This document shows, one piece after another, positions 1 to 10,136 of a stretch of DNA of 64,000 nucleotides. This stretch comes from Micropterus salmoides (Eukaryota; Chordata; Actinopteri; Centrarchiformes; Centrarchidae). The stretch is from contig NW_024041150.1 in the NCBI RefSeq assembly GCF_014851395.1, positions 28,571,225 to 28,635,224 on the forward strand, read 5' to 3'. The translations under genes and the position numbers were made by a program. How positions within the stretch are numbered: the stretch's first letter is position 1; each line of letters starts with the position of its first letter. The notes under the pieces were generated by a model. That model was not told the DNA's origin and searched no databases. It saw only the letters and a program-made list of their open reading frames with translations.

Positions 1-538
1 ACACTGGACTTTAAGCAACGTGGATTCTGTGCCTCTCCTCTCTTCCTCCAGACTCTGGGACCTTGATTTCCAAAGGAAATGCAAAATTTATTTTCATCAG
101 AGAACATAACTTTGGACCACTCAGCAGCAGTCCAGTCCTTTTTGTCTTTAGCCCAGGCGAGACGCTTCTGACGCTGTGTCTTGTTCAAGAGTGGCTTGAC
201 ACAAAGAATGCGACAGCTGAAACCCATGTCTTGCATACGTCTGTGCGTGTTGGTTCTTGAAGCACTGACTCCAGCTGCAGTCCACTCTTTGTGAATCTCC
301 CCCACATTTTTGAATGGGTTTTGTTTCACAATCCTCTCCAGGGTGCTGTTATCCCTATTGCTTGTACACTTTTTTCTACCACATCTTTTCCTTCCCTTCG
401 GCTCTCTATTAATGTGCTTGGACACAGAGCTCTGTGAACAGCCAGCCTCTTTAGCAATGACGTTTTGTGTCTTGCCCTCCTTGTGCAAGGTGTCAATGGT
501 CGTCTTTTGGACAGCTGTCAATCAGTAGTCTTCCCCAT
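1..538 (-). pseudogene. Tc1-like transposase, N-terminal part, frameshifted
   Basis: Reading from an ATG at 538-536 on the minus strand gives MGKTTD and then a stop. A one-base loss near 520 shifts the frame, after which the helix-turn-helix DNA-binding region (KEAGCSQSSVSKHI-like) and the start of the catalytic domain (FSDESKF, first Asp of the DDE triad) can be followed in other frames toward position 1. The C-terminal half is outside the window. It cannot encode a full transposase. Confidence 0.75.
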
Positions 539-860
539 GATTGTGTAGCCTACAGAACTAGACTGAGAGACTATTTAAAGGCCTTTGCAGGTGTTCTGAG
601 TTAATTAGCTGATTAGAGTGTGGCACCAGGTGTCTTCAATATTGAACCTTTTCACAATATTCTAATTTTCTGAGATACTGATTTTGGGGTTTTCATTAGT
701 TGTCAATTATAATCATCAAAATTAAAAGGAATGAACACTTGAAATATATCAGTCTGTGTGGGATGAATGTATACATTATACAAGTTTCACTTTTTGAATG
801 GAATTACTGAAATAAATCAACTTTTTGATGATATTCTAATTATATGACCGACACCTATAT
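1..860 (-). mobile_element. Tc1-like DNA transposon, truncated by window edge
   Basis: The reverse strand reads as a teleost Tc1-family transposon: a terminal region ending near 860 (AT-rich, with the ATAATTAGAATATCATC motif), a spacer, then a transposase start at 538. The other end lies left of the window. It sits in the GBA2 intron just upstream of the exon at 899. Family assignment rests on the transposase remnant; the exact terminus is placed to within a few bases. Confidence 0.75.
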
Positions 861-898
861 GTGCTGCCGGCATCAGTATGTGGCTGTTTTGTTTCCAG

Positions 899-1024
899 GA
901 GATATACCCGTTACTTTGGGACCAAAGGGGATGCGTCCCCCTCGCTAAGTCACTACGCACTAACAAACTACAGACAGTGGGAGAAGAGCATTGAGGAGTG
1001 GCAAAGACCCATTCTACAGGACAG
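899..1024 (+). CDS. gba2: GBA2 exon, RYTRYFG segment
   Basis: The acceptor is TTTCCAG before 899 and the donor is AG|GTAGTT after 1024. The exon begins with the last base of a split codon and ends with two bases of the next. It encodes RYTRYFGTKGDASPSLSHYA and following residues, the stretch just before the nucleophile in GBA2 proteins. Confidence 0.93.
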
Positions 1025-4000
1025 GTAGTTCACAACTCTGAAAGGTCTGGAGGTTAAATGAGAAATCAGTAATGTAAACATCCTGTTTCCAGCTATGAAA
1101 TGAATATAATTGATTATCCTTTCACCTTGGCTTGTACTTTCACTTGTGCATCACAGTTCTCTGCCATCCTGGTACAAGTCAGCCCTGTTCAACGAGTTGT
1201 ACTTTGTTGCGGATGGAGGGACGGTGTGGACGGAGCTACCAGAGGACGCTGATATCAGTGGTGGTGTGCGCAGCGAGGACGGGGGGCTGCCAGCTCAGCC
1301 TGCGGTCATCAAGGAGTATGGCCGTTTTGCATACTTAGAAGGTAAATGCAAGGGGGCAGGTGTTGGTCTGCAAGACTAGACATGGCAGTTTAGAGCTGAA
1401 TAATTGGTTATTAATCAATTAGTTAATTGGCAACGACTGATAATTGATTTCAGTTTCAGTTAATTTTTCACGGCAAAATGCCAAATATTCCCAGTTTCCA
1501 CCTTCTCTAATGCGAGGACTTTCTGCTTTCTCTGTTTTTATATCATTGCAAACTGAATATCATCAGGTTTTGGACTGTTGGTCAAAAAAAGCAAGAGATT
1601 TGAAGACATAACCCTGAATTCTGGGAAATTATAACGGGGATTTATCACTATTTTCTGACATTTTAAAGACAAATTGATTTTTCTAAATGAAGGTCTAGAA
1701 ACTATTAATGGCATACATTGATTGTAGTTTTACAACTAATAAATAATGTGACATAATCTGATATAAAAGTGAAGTAAATGTGTGTACACAGAGTAACAAT
1801 AACAAAATACTACATACCAATAGAATCCGCAAATTGGGTTTCTTCCCCTTGTTTTTCCGGTCCTTCAAGTATTAACTTGCAAAGCAAAAGTCACTGCCGA
1901 AATTATGAACTGATAGTTCTGACTGCGACAATACATACTGAAAAAGCAGAAAGATCTGCCTATACGTGTTTCATGACCCACATCACTAAGCTGTTATTGT
2001 TTTCCCAGGTCAGGAGTACAGAATGTACAACACCTATGATGTCCACTTCTACGCTTCCTTCGCCCTTATCATGCTGTGGCCCAAACTCGCCTTGAGTGTG
2101 CAATATGATATTGGTGAGTGCTGTCTTATCAATTATCTAAGCATGCTTATTTAATAAAGAGCATTACCAAAGCCGTGTTTTACCGCATTAATCTCTCCTC
2201 AGCTGGCAGTGTAGTTCAGCAGGACCCAACAGAGAGGCTACATCTGATGAGTGGGCGGTATTCTCCTGTCAAGGCCAAAAATGTGGTGCCTCACGATATA
2301 GGAGACCCAGGTAGGAGAAAGACGATCTCATTAAATACAGAGGGGGTGAAATTACTACCTTTTAGGTAGCCATATGTTAGAGGTCATTTCTGTGCTGAAT
2401 GAAAACTTGCATGAAACCACTCATTTTAAATAGTCTCTCAGTACAACATGATGACTCTGTCTCTAGATGACGAGCCATGGCAGAGGGTGAATGCTTACCT
2501 CATCCATGACACTGCAGACTGGAAGGACCTGAACCTGAAGTTTGTCCTGCAGGTCTACAGAGACTTTCATCTCACCCAGGACAATCAGTACCTGCGGGAC
2601 ATGTGGCCCATCTGCCAGGTATAACTGACCAATGTCGTCTTAACTCTACTGCATTTGAGAGTTGATCAATTCAGACATGAGTCATGTCTTCACAAACTTC
2701 ATTTGTCACATGCTCAGACTGTTGTTCCACTCAGCTGTCTTGCTCTGTTTGGTCTGCTAGGCGGTGGTGGAGTCAGAGATGAAGTTCGACCTGGATGGAG
2801 ATGGACTGATAGAGAACTCTGGATATGCTGACCAGACCTATGACGGTTGGACGGTGACTGGACCAAGGTGAGAGGATGACAAAACATGACAGTCCAGGAA
2901 TAAACACTGAGTCCAGGGCCTAAAACAAGTAATTTTTCTGTGCCTGAAACGACAAAGATGGAGGGTAGGGGGCAAGAGCGTAATTTTGTGTTGAAAAGTT
3001 GACGAGGACATAGGGACTCAGATTAGGGGTGTGACATACACTTAGTTCACACGAGGAAACACAATTCTGGGTTCACAAGAAGATAATTGTACACTGGTTT
3101 GATAAAACATTCAATGTGTAAATATATGGTTGGGGGCCGAAGGGGCCTCCCCCAGAAGATTTTGAGCATTAAACAGTTCATTTCCTGCATTATAGTAACA
3201 TTTTCTGCCACCATTTATAATCAGTGGTTGAAGTGGAAAATACAGGTGCTGGGCAATACAGCCGAAAATTCTATCACGATAAAAAATTTCACATCATTCA
3301 ATATCGATTATTCTTATGATAAATGTCAAATCATTCTAAGGCAGATTTTTGCTCCTGAGTGAAAGTTGAAGAAACCAGATGGTTAGTTGTGGTTTTAAAC
3401 TATTTTTATGGTCAGAACAAACACTTAATGCCAAACAGTGGATCCAGTGTTTCCCATATGTTCATTTATTTGTGGCGGCACGCCACAATATCAACGTTGA
3501 TCGCGACATTGATTTTAAAATTTGTTTTTTAAACTAGGTCTATTTAAAATCGTATTTGATTGCAGAGTGCCGTAGCGCATTCGCGCAGCACATCCTCTCA
3601 CTTGTCCCTCTCTCACGAACACCGCTGCATAAAACTGTCCAACACAACGCTGTTGGCACCCAGCTTAAAAAAAGTTTTAACTATATTATAACTTTTTTTT
3701 AAGCTAATAAGAACAGCTAAGTTAACGTTAGAATACAGCTGGGTTGTCGAGGTTAGCACGTTGTTTATAGCTGGTGCCACTGTTACACTGTCATTCTGTG
3801 GGAAACATTGGGATCACTTAACAAATCTGAGGTAAAACATTCAAAACAATTAAGTAAATTTCAATTAAGTAATCTTTTTTCATTCCCTTTTCCCCAAAGT
3901 GCTGATTTGTTTGTGATTCAAATGAATTAAATCACTTGTTAAACAACAGCGGTTAAAAAAATATGCGAGAATATTTTCCACAGACATATTTATATATTGT

Positions 4001-7000
4001 GTTCTGTCCGTGTGGGTTTTTCTCTGGGTGCTCTGGCTTCCTCCCACTGTCCAAAGACATGCAGACTAGGTTAATTGGTGTCTCCAAAATAGGTGTGGAT
4101 GTGAGTGTGAGTGGTTGTTTGTCTATGTGTGGCCCTGCGATGGACTGGTGACGTGTCCAGGGTGTACCCCGCCTTTCGATGTACGCTGGAATTGGTTCCT
4201 GCCCCCCGCAACCCTGTACACAGGATACGTGGTTGATGACAGATTGATGGAAATCCTTTCAACAAATTGGGAACCTTGAAGCAATTAATTCTTGGCTTTC
4301 AAAAAAATTTAACAACTCTAGTGAGCACTCCTAAAAGAAAGAGAAAGAAATAAACAGTGATAATGTTGTGGTTGCGGACAGAAGGGACCCAAATGGAACG
4401 CTTCTGGTTTTAAAGAGATTTATTAAGGGAAAAAGGGGAGTCGAGGGGCTGGAGGAAAGGGGGGGAGGGAGTTGGACACCGGCAGACGTGGGCACGGAGG
4501 ACCAAGGAGCTGCCGGGGTGGGAGAGGTTCATGCGAGAGGGCTCAGGGGAACAGGAGGCCGAGGTGGGAAGGTATGTGGTGGCTGGTGGACAGGCGAGGA
4601 GCGAGGGGGAGCCAGGGGAGCGCTGTGGAGGTGAGGCGAGGGGAGAACGCAGGTAGGCGAGCCCAGCTGACTGACTGGTAGACGGAGGTGAGTGGACCTG
4701 GTGGGGAAAACAGAAAAACCAGACCGACAGGGTTAGTTCAGGGAAGCAGTTGAAGCGAGATATCAAGGAAGACAAGAGCTTGAATATAGTGGTAGCACCA
4801 AGTCTGGAGCGACGACGATTAAGCAGGGGTTGAAATACTGGTAGAGATGAGGCTGATTGCTGGTAGGTGTGGCTGGCAAAGGTGGAGGTTGATGAGACGC
4901 AGGTGTGGATTGTCAGCCGGGCTCCGGAGCGGAGAGAGGGAGAGCACACACAGAGGGAGAGGGGAGGAGAGACCGAGAGAGAGGCAACTCAGGGGAAAAC
5001 AGAATGCGAAAAAAGGAGGAAAAAACAGGACACTCACCATCAGCTGGGCTGCCACCACAACAGATAATTGCATTTATTACTTCAAGTCTGTATGGCAGGG
5101 CGAAGGACAATTGAGTTTATTGAGTCTATAGCTACGGCGCTTCTCTAAATCATAGCCGAGGTTGACGTCAGAGGCTGTAGCAAAGATTAAAGGCTTTGGG
5201 TTCATGTTTACAGTAATGCAACAGACTTGGTACAAAACTTTTCAAAACTGGGAAATTAACTTCAAATTCATGTTAATCTTTGCTTCTTGAATCTTATGAT
5301 TCAATAAAATCTGAATTAAAGCAGGGAGGGTTGTATTGGTGGTGACCTGCATTTGCATCTGTGAGAGAAGGAACAGTTAGTTAGTAAACCTATTTTTCTG
5401 GTGTCATTTTGTTTCTTTGTATGTTACAGTGCGTACTGTGGTGGGCTGTGGTTGGCGTCCCTATGTGTGATGTGTAAGATGGCCAGGCTGGTGGACAACG
5501 AGGACACATACAAACGTTACAGAGACATCCTGGACAGGGGCTGTGCTGCTTTTGACAAACTGCTGTGGAACGGTAAGTTTAAACACCTGTCTCTTGTGTT
5601 CAGTTTGGAAAGGGTTCACTCATTTGGATTTAGTTGCAGCAGTTGATAAAAGGAAATCCGTAAAAATGCTGCCACTGTTCAGTTTAAACAAAGTTATTTC
5701 CAAAACTAAATTGATTGAGACTTGAAATGCCTTACCTTTATTTCCTTTTATGTTTAGGCAAGTACTACAACTATGACAGCAGCGGGAGAGACCTTTCTAA
5801 TAGTGTAATGTCTGACCAGTGTGCTGGCCACTGGTTCCTGAAAGCGTCCGGGCTGGGAGAGGGAGACTACCAGGCAAGTTAATACACTGCTCAAAAAAAA
5901 TAAAGGGAACACTAAAATAACGCATCCTAGATCTGAATTAATGAATTATTCATTAATAATACTCCTTTCTTTACATATTTGAATGTGCTGACAACAAAAT
6001 CACACAAATTATCAATGGAAATCAAATTTATCAACCCATGGAGGTCTGGATTTGGTGTCACACTCAAAATCAAAGTGGAAAACCACACTACAGGCCGATC
6101 CAACTTTGATGTAATGTCCTTAAAACTAGTGTGTGGCCTCCACGTGCCTGTATGATCTCCCTACAACGCCTGGGCATGCTCCTGATGAGGTGGCGGATGG
6201 TCTCCTGAGAAATCTCCTCCCAGACCTTGACTAAGGCATCCGCCAACTCCTGGACAGTCTGTGGTGCAACGTGGCGTTGGTGGATGGAGCGAGACATGAT
6301 GTCCCAGATGTGCTCAATTGGATTCAGGTCTGGGGAACGGGCGGGCCAGTCCATAGCATCAATGGCTTCCTCTTGCAGGAACTGCTGACACACTCCAGCC
6401 AGTAGTAGTATTGTCTTGCATTAGGAGGAACCCAGGGCCAACCACACCAGCATATGGTCTCACAAGGGGTCTGAGGATCTCATCTCGGTACCTAATGGCA
6501 GTCAGGCTACCTCTGGCGAGCACATGGAGGGCTGTGCGGCCCCCCAAAGAAATGCCACCCCACACCATTACTGACCCACCGCCAAACTGGTCATGCTGGA
6601 GGATGTTGCAGGCAGCAGAACGTTCTCCACGGTGTCTCCAGACTCTGTCACGTCTGTCACATGTGCTCAGTGTGAATCTGCTTTCATCTGTGAAGAGCAC
6701 AGGGCGCCAGTGGCGAATTTGCCAATCTTGGTGTTCTCTGGTAAATGCCAAACGTCCTGCACGGTGTTGTAAGCACAACCCCCACCTGTGAACGTCGGGA
6801 CGTCATACCACCCTCATGGAGTCTGTTTCTGACCGTTTGAGAAGACACATGCACATTTGTGGCCTGTTGGAGGTCATTTTGCAGGGCTCTGGCAGTGCTC
6901 CTCCTACTGCTCCTTGCACAAAGGCAGAGGTAGCGGTCCTGCTGCTGGGTTGTTGCCCTCCTACGGCCTCCTCCACGTCTCCTGATGTACTGGCCTGTCT

Positions 7001-9141
7001 CCTAGCAGCGCCTCCATGCTCTGGACACTACGCTGACAGACACTGCAAACCTTCTTGCCACAGCTCGCATTGATGTGCCATCCTGGATGAGCTGCACTAC
7101 CTGAGCCACTTGTGTGGGCTGTAGACTCCGTCTCATGCTGCCAGTAGAGTGAAAGCACCGCCAGCATTCAAAAGTGACCAAAACATCAGCCAGGAAGCAT
7201 AGGAACTGAGAAGTGGTCTGTGGTCACCACCTGCAGAACCACTCCTTTACTGGGGGTGTCTTGCTAATTGCCTATAATTTCCACCTGTTGTCTATTCCAT
7301 TTGCACAACAGCATGTGAAATTGATTGTCAATTAGTGTTGCTTCCTATGTGGACAGTTTGATTTGACAGGAGTGTGATTGACTTGGAGTTACATTGTGTT
7401 GTTTAAGTGTTCCCTTTTTATTTTTTCGAGCAGTGTACATGCATGAGCCCCCCCAATCTTTCACCCATATTAAGCAATAAACACTGAGGTTGAGTTTTTT
7501 TTGTAGAGGAGTTTTTTTCCCCTGACAGAGCAGTACAAAATGACAAGCAATTAGAAAAAGTACCAGCTGGCCTACAATGGATGTGAAGTATAACAGATAC
7601 TGATATTAATATATGGAGAGTTTAAAATAAATTACTATGTATTGGCTATATCTCGTTACCAGATTTTTAAAACAAAAACACAATTACAAGATTGTTTATA
7701 TTAAGTACTGTGACCAAGATACTTGCTGATTTGGAAATTTTATAAAGTAAAAATCAACTTATGATGCTCTCAGCCGTGTTTCTTAAGTACCCTTAAACGT
7801 GGTTTGGATTTCTGTACTGCAATTTCTTGTCTCTCTTGACATGTACAACAATACTTTATATGCAATAAGCTAATATTAGCCAGTATATCTGCCCAGCTAT
7901 AATTGGCAGAAATGTACTGAGCACTTGCCAAATTGAAGGTTAATATTGAACAGTGCCACCAAGAGTTAAATTGTGCACAGTACATAGTTTTTTCTTCATG
8001 ACCTAACAACTGTTCCTTTCTCTGACGAGCTGAAAACATTAAAGATGTTTTCAGATTAGGACATGTATCAAAGCTTTGAACATCACTTCCTCTCTCCCTC
8101 CAGGCTTTTCCAAAAGATAAAATCCAGAGCGCACTAAAATCTGTCTTTGACTTGAATGTAATGAGCTTCGCTGGGGGCCAGATGGGGGCAGTTAATGGCA
8201 TGCGCCCTGAAGGAGTGCCTGACCGGTCCAGTGTCCAGTCAGATGAGGTCTGGATTGGAGTAGTGTATGGACTGGCAGCCACTATGATTCATGAGGTATG
8301 TGTGCGTGTGTATGTTAGTATATTTAGGTATAATATTTGTGGCATATCATACTCTCATTTTGTTAAAATGTTGTCGTCAGTGCAGTGTTGTTGAGCTCTT
8401 CTGTCTTTCTCACTACATCTGGTCATTTTTTATCCTCTTAAGTTGATTTTGTTTTCTGTCACATATGCAGCTGAGGAGTGACTTGAAAGTGTACTGACTG
8501 CGATATACGATAGGTTACTGAATTGTAAAGTTTGAGTAGGTATCAATTATTAACAAGTGCCAAGACATCAGAAAAGTTGAACCCACTCTTTTTAAGATGC
8601 TAAAACAATTCTAACGTTGCCGTTATTGCATGGTTAAGAGTCTTGTAATATTTTAATCCTAAGTTTTGCATTGTTAACAATCTGTTAAAGGAATAGTTAT
8701 ACATTTTGGGAAATATTTCCTGGGGTCTTGTAAATGACTCCGGACTCCAGTTTCATATTATAGGGACAGATATGACTGTGATATCAAATCTTCTCACCTA
8801 ACTCTGCAATAAATTGGCTGATTGCATTGATTGTGACATTAAGTAAAATACAGCCTCACGCCTCTGTGGCTGTCGGTTTCTTTCAGGGTATGCAGGAGGA
8901 GGGTATGCGCACGGCAGAGGGTTGCTACCGGACTGTGTGGGAGAGGCTGGGCATGGCCTTCCAGACTCCTGAAGCCTACTGTGAGAAGGGAATCTACCGC
9001 TCTCTGGCGTACATGAGGCCGCTGAGCGTCTGGGCCATGCAGCTAGCCCTGAACACTTCACAGAAGGATCAGATCACATCGGCACAAACTGGAACCACAG
9101 ATGGAGAACAAGGACATGATCTGAGAGAAAATCAGAGCTAG
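899..9141 (+). CDS. gba2: GBA2, non-lysosomal glucosylceramidase (last ten coding exons)
   Basis: GBA2 hydrolyses glucosylceramide to glucose and ceramide on the cytosolic face of ER/Golgi membranes (family knowledge). Exons at 899-1024, 1157-1341, 2009-2113, 2203-2310, 2467-2618, 2761-2867, 5430-5572, 5758-5873, 8104-8295 and 8887-9141 join with every codon phase consistent and end in TAG. They give about 495 residues of the GH116 catalytic region and C-terminus; vertebrate GBA2 is roughly 900 residues, so the N-terminal domain lies left of the window. Diagnostic stretches include WYKSALFNELYF (nucleophile Glu, codon 1194-1196), MYNTYDVHFYASFALIMLWP, HDTADWKDLNLKFVLQVYRD, and MSDQCAGHWF (acid/base Asp, codon 5814-5816). 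All introns are GT-AG except the GC-AG one after 5873. No frameshift or premature stop. The last four exons recur at 44709-48403. Confidence 0.96.
1157..1341 (+). CDS. gba2: GBA2 exon carrying the catalytic nucleophile
   Basis: The acceptor is CATCACAG and the donor is AAG|GTAAAT. It encodes SLPSWYKSALFNELYFVADG through YGRFAYLEG. The Glu of NELYF (codon 1194-1196) corresponds to the GH116 nucleophile (Glu527 in human GBA2). This exon is not present in the second copy right of the gap. Confidence 0.95.
2009..2113 (+). CDS. gba2: GBA2 exon, MYNTYDVHFYASF segment
   Basis: The acceptor TTTCCCAG and donor TTG|GTGAGT flank the exon. It encodes QEYRMYNTYDVHFYASFALI and the LWPKLALSVQYDI continuation, one of the most conserved blocks of the family. 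Confidence 0.95.
2203..2310 (+). CDS. gba2: GBA2 exon, VPHDIGDP segment
   Basis: The acceptor CTCCTCAG and donor CAG|GTAGGA flank the exon. It encodes LHLMSGRYSPVKAKNVVPHD then IGDP, matching the conserved IPHDIGDPDDEPW region whose second half is in the next exon. Confidence 0.94.
2467..2618 (+). CDS. gba2: GBA2 exon, HDTADWKDLNLKF segment
   Basis: The acceptor is CTCTAG and the donor is CAG|GTATAA. It encodes DEPWQRVNAYLIHDTADWKD and LNLKFVLQVYRDFHLTQDNQ, ending MWPICQ at a codon boundary. It is highly conserved in GH116 enzymes. Confidence 0.95.
2761..2867 (+). CDS. gba2: GBA2 exon, DGLIENSGYADQTYDGW segment
   Basis: The acceptor TCTGCTAG and donor AAG|GTGAGA flank the exon. It encodes AVVESEMKFDLDGDGLIENS and GYADQTYDGWTVTGP, then splits a Ser codon with the exon at 5430. 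The intron that follows is 2562 bases and full of repeats. Confidence 0.95.
3245..3960. repeat. hAT-type MITE, split by a second MITE
   Basis: It starts with a GCTGGGCAATA-type end and follows the intact relative at 18207-18676 base by base in several blocks: the ATCACGATAAAAA run, GCAGATTTTTGCTCCTGA, and GATGCCAAACAGTGGATCAC-like sequence. It breaks at 3445 and resumes at 3811 after a different MITE. The right end is degraded. Confidence 0.6.
3445..3810. mobile_element. Non-autonomous hAT-like MITE with CAGTGTTTCCC ends
   Basis: The ends are CAGTGTTTCCCA and TGTGGGAAACATTG, imperfect inverted repeats, around 366 bases with no transposase. It interrupts the MITE at 3245-3960. The flanks are GGATC on both sides (3440-3444 and 3811-3815), consistent with part of an 8-bp hAT target duplication that has drifted. 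Interior text (TTATTTGTGGCGGCACGCC) is shared with 11946-13762. Confidence 0.65.
3969..4262. repeat. Common teleost dispersed repeat (unclassified here)
   Basis: The stretch with CTCTGGCTTCCTCCCACTGT, TGGCCCTGCGATGGACTGGT and GTCCAGGGTGTACCCCGCC is one I recognise as a very high-copy fish repeat. I cannot name its class securely from sequence alone. Small open frames on either strand here are incidental. Confidence 0.55.
4330..5060. repeat. Purine-rich repeat, unclassified
   Basis: Strongly strand-biased (GA-rich plus strand) sequence with GGAGAGGGGAGG-like runs. Long open frames on both strands are a composition artefact. The second half (from 4855) is repeated at 44136 immediately after the N gap, so the repeat probably caused the assembly break. 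Confidence 0.5.
5430..5572 (+). CDS. gba2: GBA2 exon, AYCGGLWLA segment
   Basis: The acceptor ATGTTACAG and donor ACG|GTAAGT flank the exon. It encodes AYCGGLWLASLCVMCKMARL and on to GCAAFDKLLWN. The second copy (44709-44848) lacks one GCT codon of the Ala-Ala pair. Confidence 0.95.
5758..5873 (+). CDS. gba2: GBA2 exon carrying the acid/base Asp; GC donor
   Basis: The acceptor is TGTTTAG. It encodes KYYNYDSSGRDLSNSVMSDQ then CAGHWFLKASGLGEGDYQ. The Asp of SDQ (codon 5814-5816) corresponds to the GH116 acid/base residue (Asp677 in human GBA2). The donor is CAG|GCAAGT, a GC-AG type site with otherwise perfect consensus, and the downstream exon at 8104 continues in phase. Confidence 0.95.
5885..7435 (-). 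mobile_element. Tc1-like transposon with intact ends in a GBA2 intron
   Basis: The element is bounded by TA dinucleotides (5883-5884 and 7436-7437). Its ends begin CACTGCTCAAAAAAAATAAA and finish with the complement (TTTATTTTTTCGAGCAGTG), so both terminal repeats are recognisable. The length of 1551 bases suits Tc1. The transposase on the minus strand is broken. It lies ten bases after the GC donor of the intron. A second copy is at 45161-46707. Confidence 0.92.
6088..7136 (-). pseudogene. Tc1-like transposase, frameshifted
   Basis: Starting at the ATG at 7136-7134, three overlapping frames are needed to read through: the N-terminal DNA-binding part (7136 to about 6960), the centre (6778-6359) with the first Asp in FTDESRF and the second in LLMQDN, and the C-terminus (6393-6088) with the Glu in PDLNPIEHIWD. 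The triad is of the DD34E kind, but the frame breaks mean no intact transposase. Both copies in the window share the breaks, so they predate the duplication. Confidence 0.88.
8104..8295 (+). CDS. gba2: GBA2 exon, AGGQMGAVNGM segment
   Basis: The acceptor CCCTCCAG and donor GAG|GTATGT flank a 192-base exon of 64 whole codons. It encodes FDLNVMSFAGGQMGAVNGMR and SSVQSDEVWIGVVYGLAATM, then IHE. An apparent minus-strand frame across the exon (8282-7770) is a shadow. Confidence 0.95.
8296..8886 (+). other. gba2: GBA2 last intron
   Basis: A GT-AG intron of 591 bases. I recognise no repeat or gene inside it. Confidence 0.8.
8887..9141 (+). CDS. gba2: GBA2 terminal coding exon
   Basis: The acceptor is CTTTCAG. 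It encodes GMQEEGMRTAEGCYRTVWER and LGMAFQTPEAYCEKGIYRSL, then AYMRPLSVWAMQLAL and a variable polar tail ending at TAG (9139-9141). The ending is typical of GBA2; the last 30 residues are poorly conserved, as expected. Confidence 0.95.
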   Translation, partial: GMQEEGMRTAEGCYRTVWERLGMAFQTPEAYCEKGIYRSLAYMRPLSVWAMQLALNTSQKDQITSAQTGTTDGEQGHDLRENQS

Positions 9142-9665
9142 GACTTGAGCCATCAGACGGGTGTGATTTAGGTACAGTGGGTTCCTCCAAAGATGACCTT
9201 CAAACTCTCCTGCAGCCACCACCCTCATATGTAGGGCTCCATTTGATCGGTCACAGTCCTTGAATTTGATTACCTACCGTTTGTTCTGCCGTTAATTATT
9301 TATGGTTGACAAAGTCAGTAGCCACTGTAGATCATGGTATTGTTGGGCAAGAGGTTCTTCAAGAGACTGGAAATGGTTCCTGATTCTTAGAAGTTGTGCA
9401 GTGTTGGGTTGGTAGCCAGGCAATGTCAAGATCATATCAAAAACTGACCTTTTGTTTCAGCAACATATTGTCTATTTGCACACACATACAGACACATGCG
9501 AGCACTACATTTTACAGTCGTCAAAAATAATGTTTGCATATTTGGAAAAAGTTTATATGCTATTTGAGGACTGTGTGATGTATGTATTGTCTGCAACAGT
9601 TGAGATTTGAACAATTTCTTTATCAGAAATATAAAAAAAACATTAAAGATTTTCTTTTTCCGCTT

Positions 9666-9671
9666 AATAAA
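9666..9671 (+). promoter_or_regulatory. gba2: Candidate GBA2 polyadenylation signal
   Basis: AATAAA about 525 bases after the stop codon, preceded by an ATTAAA near 9642. The end of the transcript is inferred, not shown. Confidence 0.4.
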
Positions 9672-10080
9672 TTTGAATTCTGTATTAACTATGTAATATG
9701 CGATCAGTAGTGTCGGAAATTAAGTCTTAAAAAATTACATACAGTATATATAGGTTTTCTTTTTTTAAAATAGCATTTGGTGCCTTGTTGCATGTTGGCC
9801 AGATCTACAGTACATTAATGTAGTGGCAACCGTGTTTTAAAATCCAATACACATGACAATCTTGCTGAATAAATGATTAAGATAAAAAAGCTGGTTTGTT
9901 GTGTTGTTAATTAAATATCAGTAATTAAGTACAAACAAGTGATGTCTGACCTACTCAGAGACAAAGACATTAATGTTTTACTGTTGTAATGAAATTCAAT
10001 TAAGGCTTTTACAGTCTACGAGGACATAAGAGGTCATTGAAGTTAAAGTTACACTTATCAGATAAAAGACAGGTCAAAAA

Positions 10081-10136
10081 GGTTAACGAGTCTGGCTGTT
10101 AACTGAAAGGTTGGTGGTTCAAGCCCCCCCAGGGAG
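10081..10136 (+). pseudogene. Degenerate tRNA-Asn-derived sequence
   Basis: GGCTGTTAACTGAAAGGTTG and GGTGGTTCAAGCC match the anticodon arm (GTT) and T arm of tRNA-Asn as seen intact at 39707. The D arm and acceptor stem are not restorable and the T loop has TTCAA. It is either an old tRNA pseudogene or the head of a tRNA-derived SINE. It recurs at 49343. Confidence 0.55.

Larger units (their letters stand above)
2868..5429 (+). other. gba2: GBA2 intron packed with repeats
   Basis: A GT-AG intron of 2562 bases between the DGW exon and the SAYCGGLW exon. It contains, in order, a fragment shared with 12882-13080 (about 3012-3190), an hAT-type MITE interrupted by another MITE (3245-3960), a common teleost dispersed repeat (3969-4262) and a purine-rich repeat (about 4330-5060). 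From 4855 onward the sequence recurs after the gap at 44136. I see no internal gene. Confidence 0.8.

Noticed and set aside
4410..4949. 179-residue minus-strand frame and several overlapping plus-strand frames
   Set aside because: They arise from GA-rich/CT-rich composition in a repeat. Frames are open on both strands, with low-complexity Ser/Pro or Arg/Gly/Glu products and no family motif.
6411..6791. 126-residue plus-strand frame inside the Tc1 element
   Set aside because: It is the antisense shadow of the transposase, duplicated identically at 45689-46069.
7770..8282. 170-residue minus-strand frame opposite a GBA2 exon
   Set aside because: It is the antisense shadow of exon 8104-8295 plus intron sequence. 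The plus-strand GBA2 reading is conclusive.
10081..10136. A seventh functional tRNA-Asn gene
   Set aside because: The acceptor stem and D arm cannot be formed; only the anticodon and T arms resemble tRNA-Asn.
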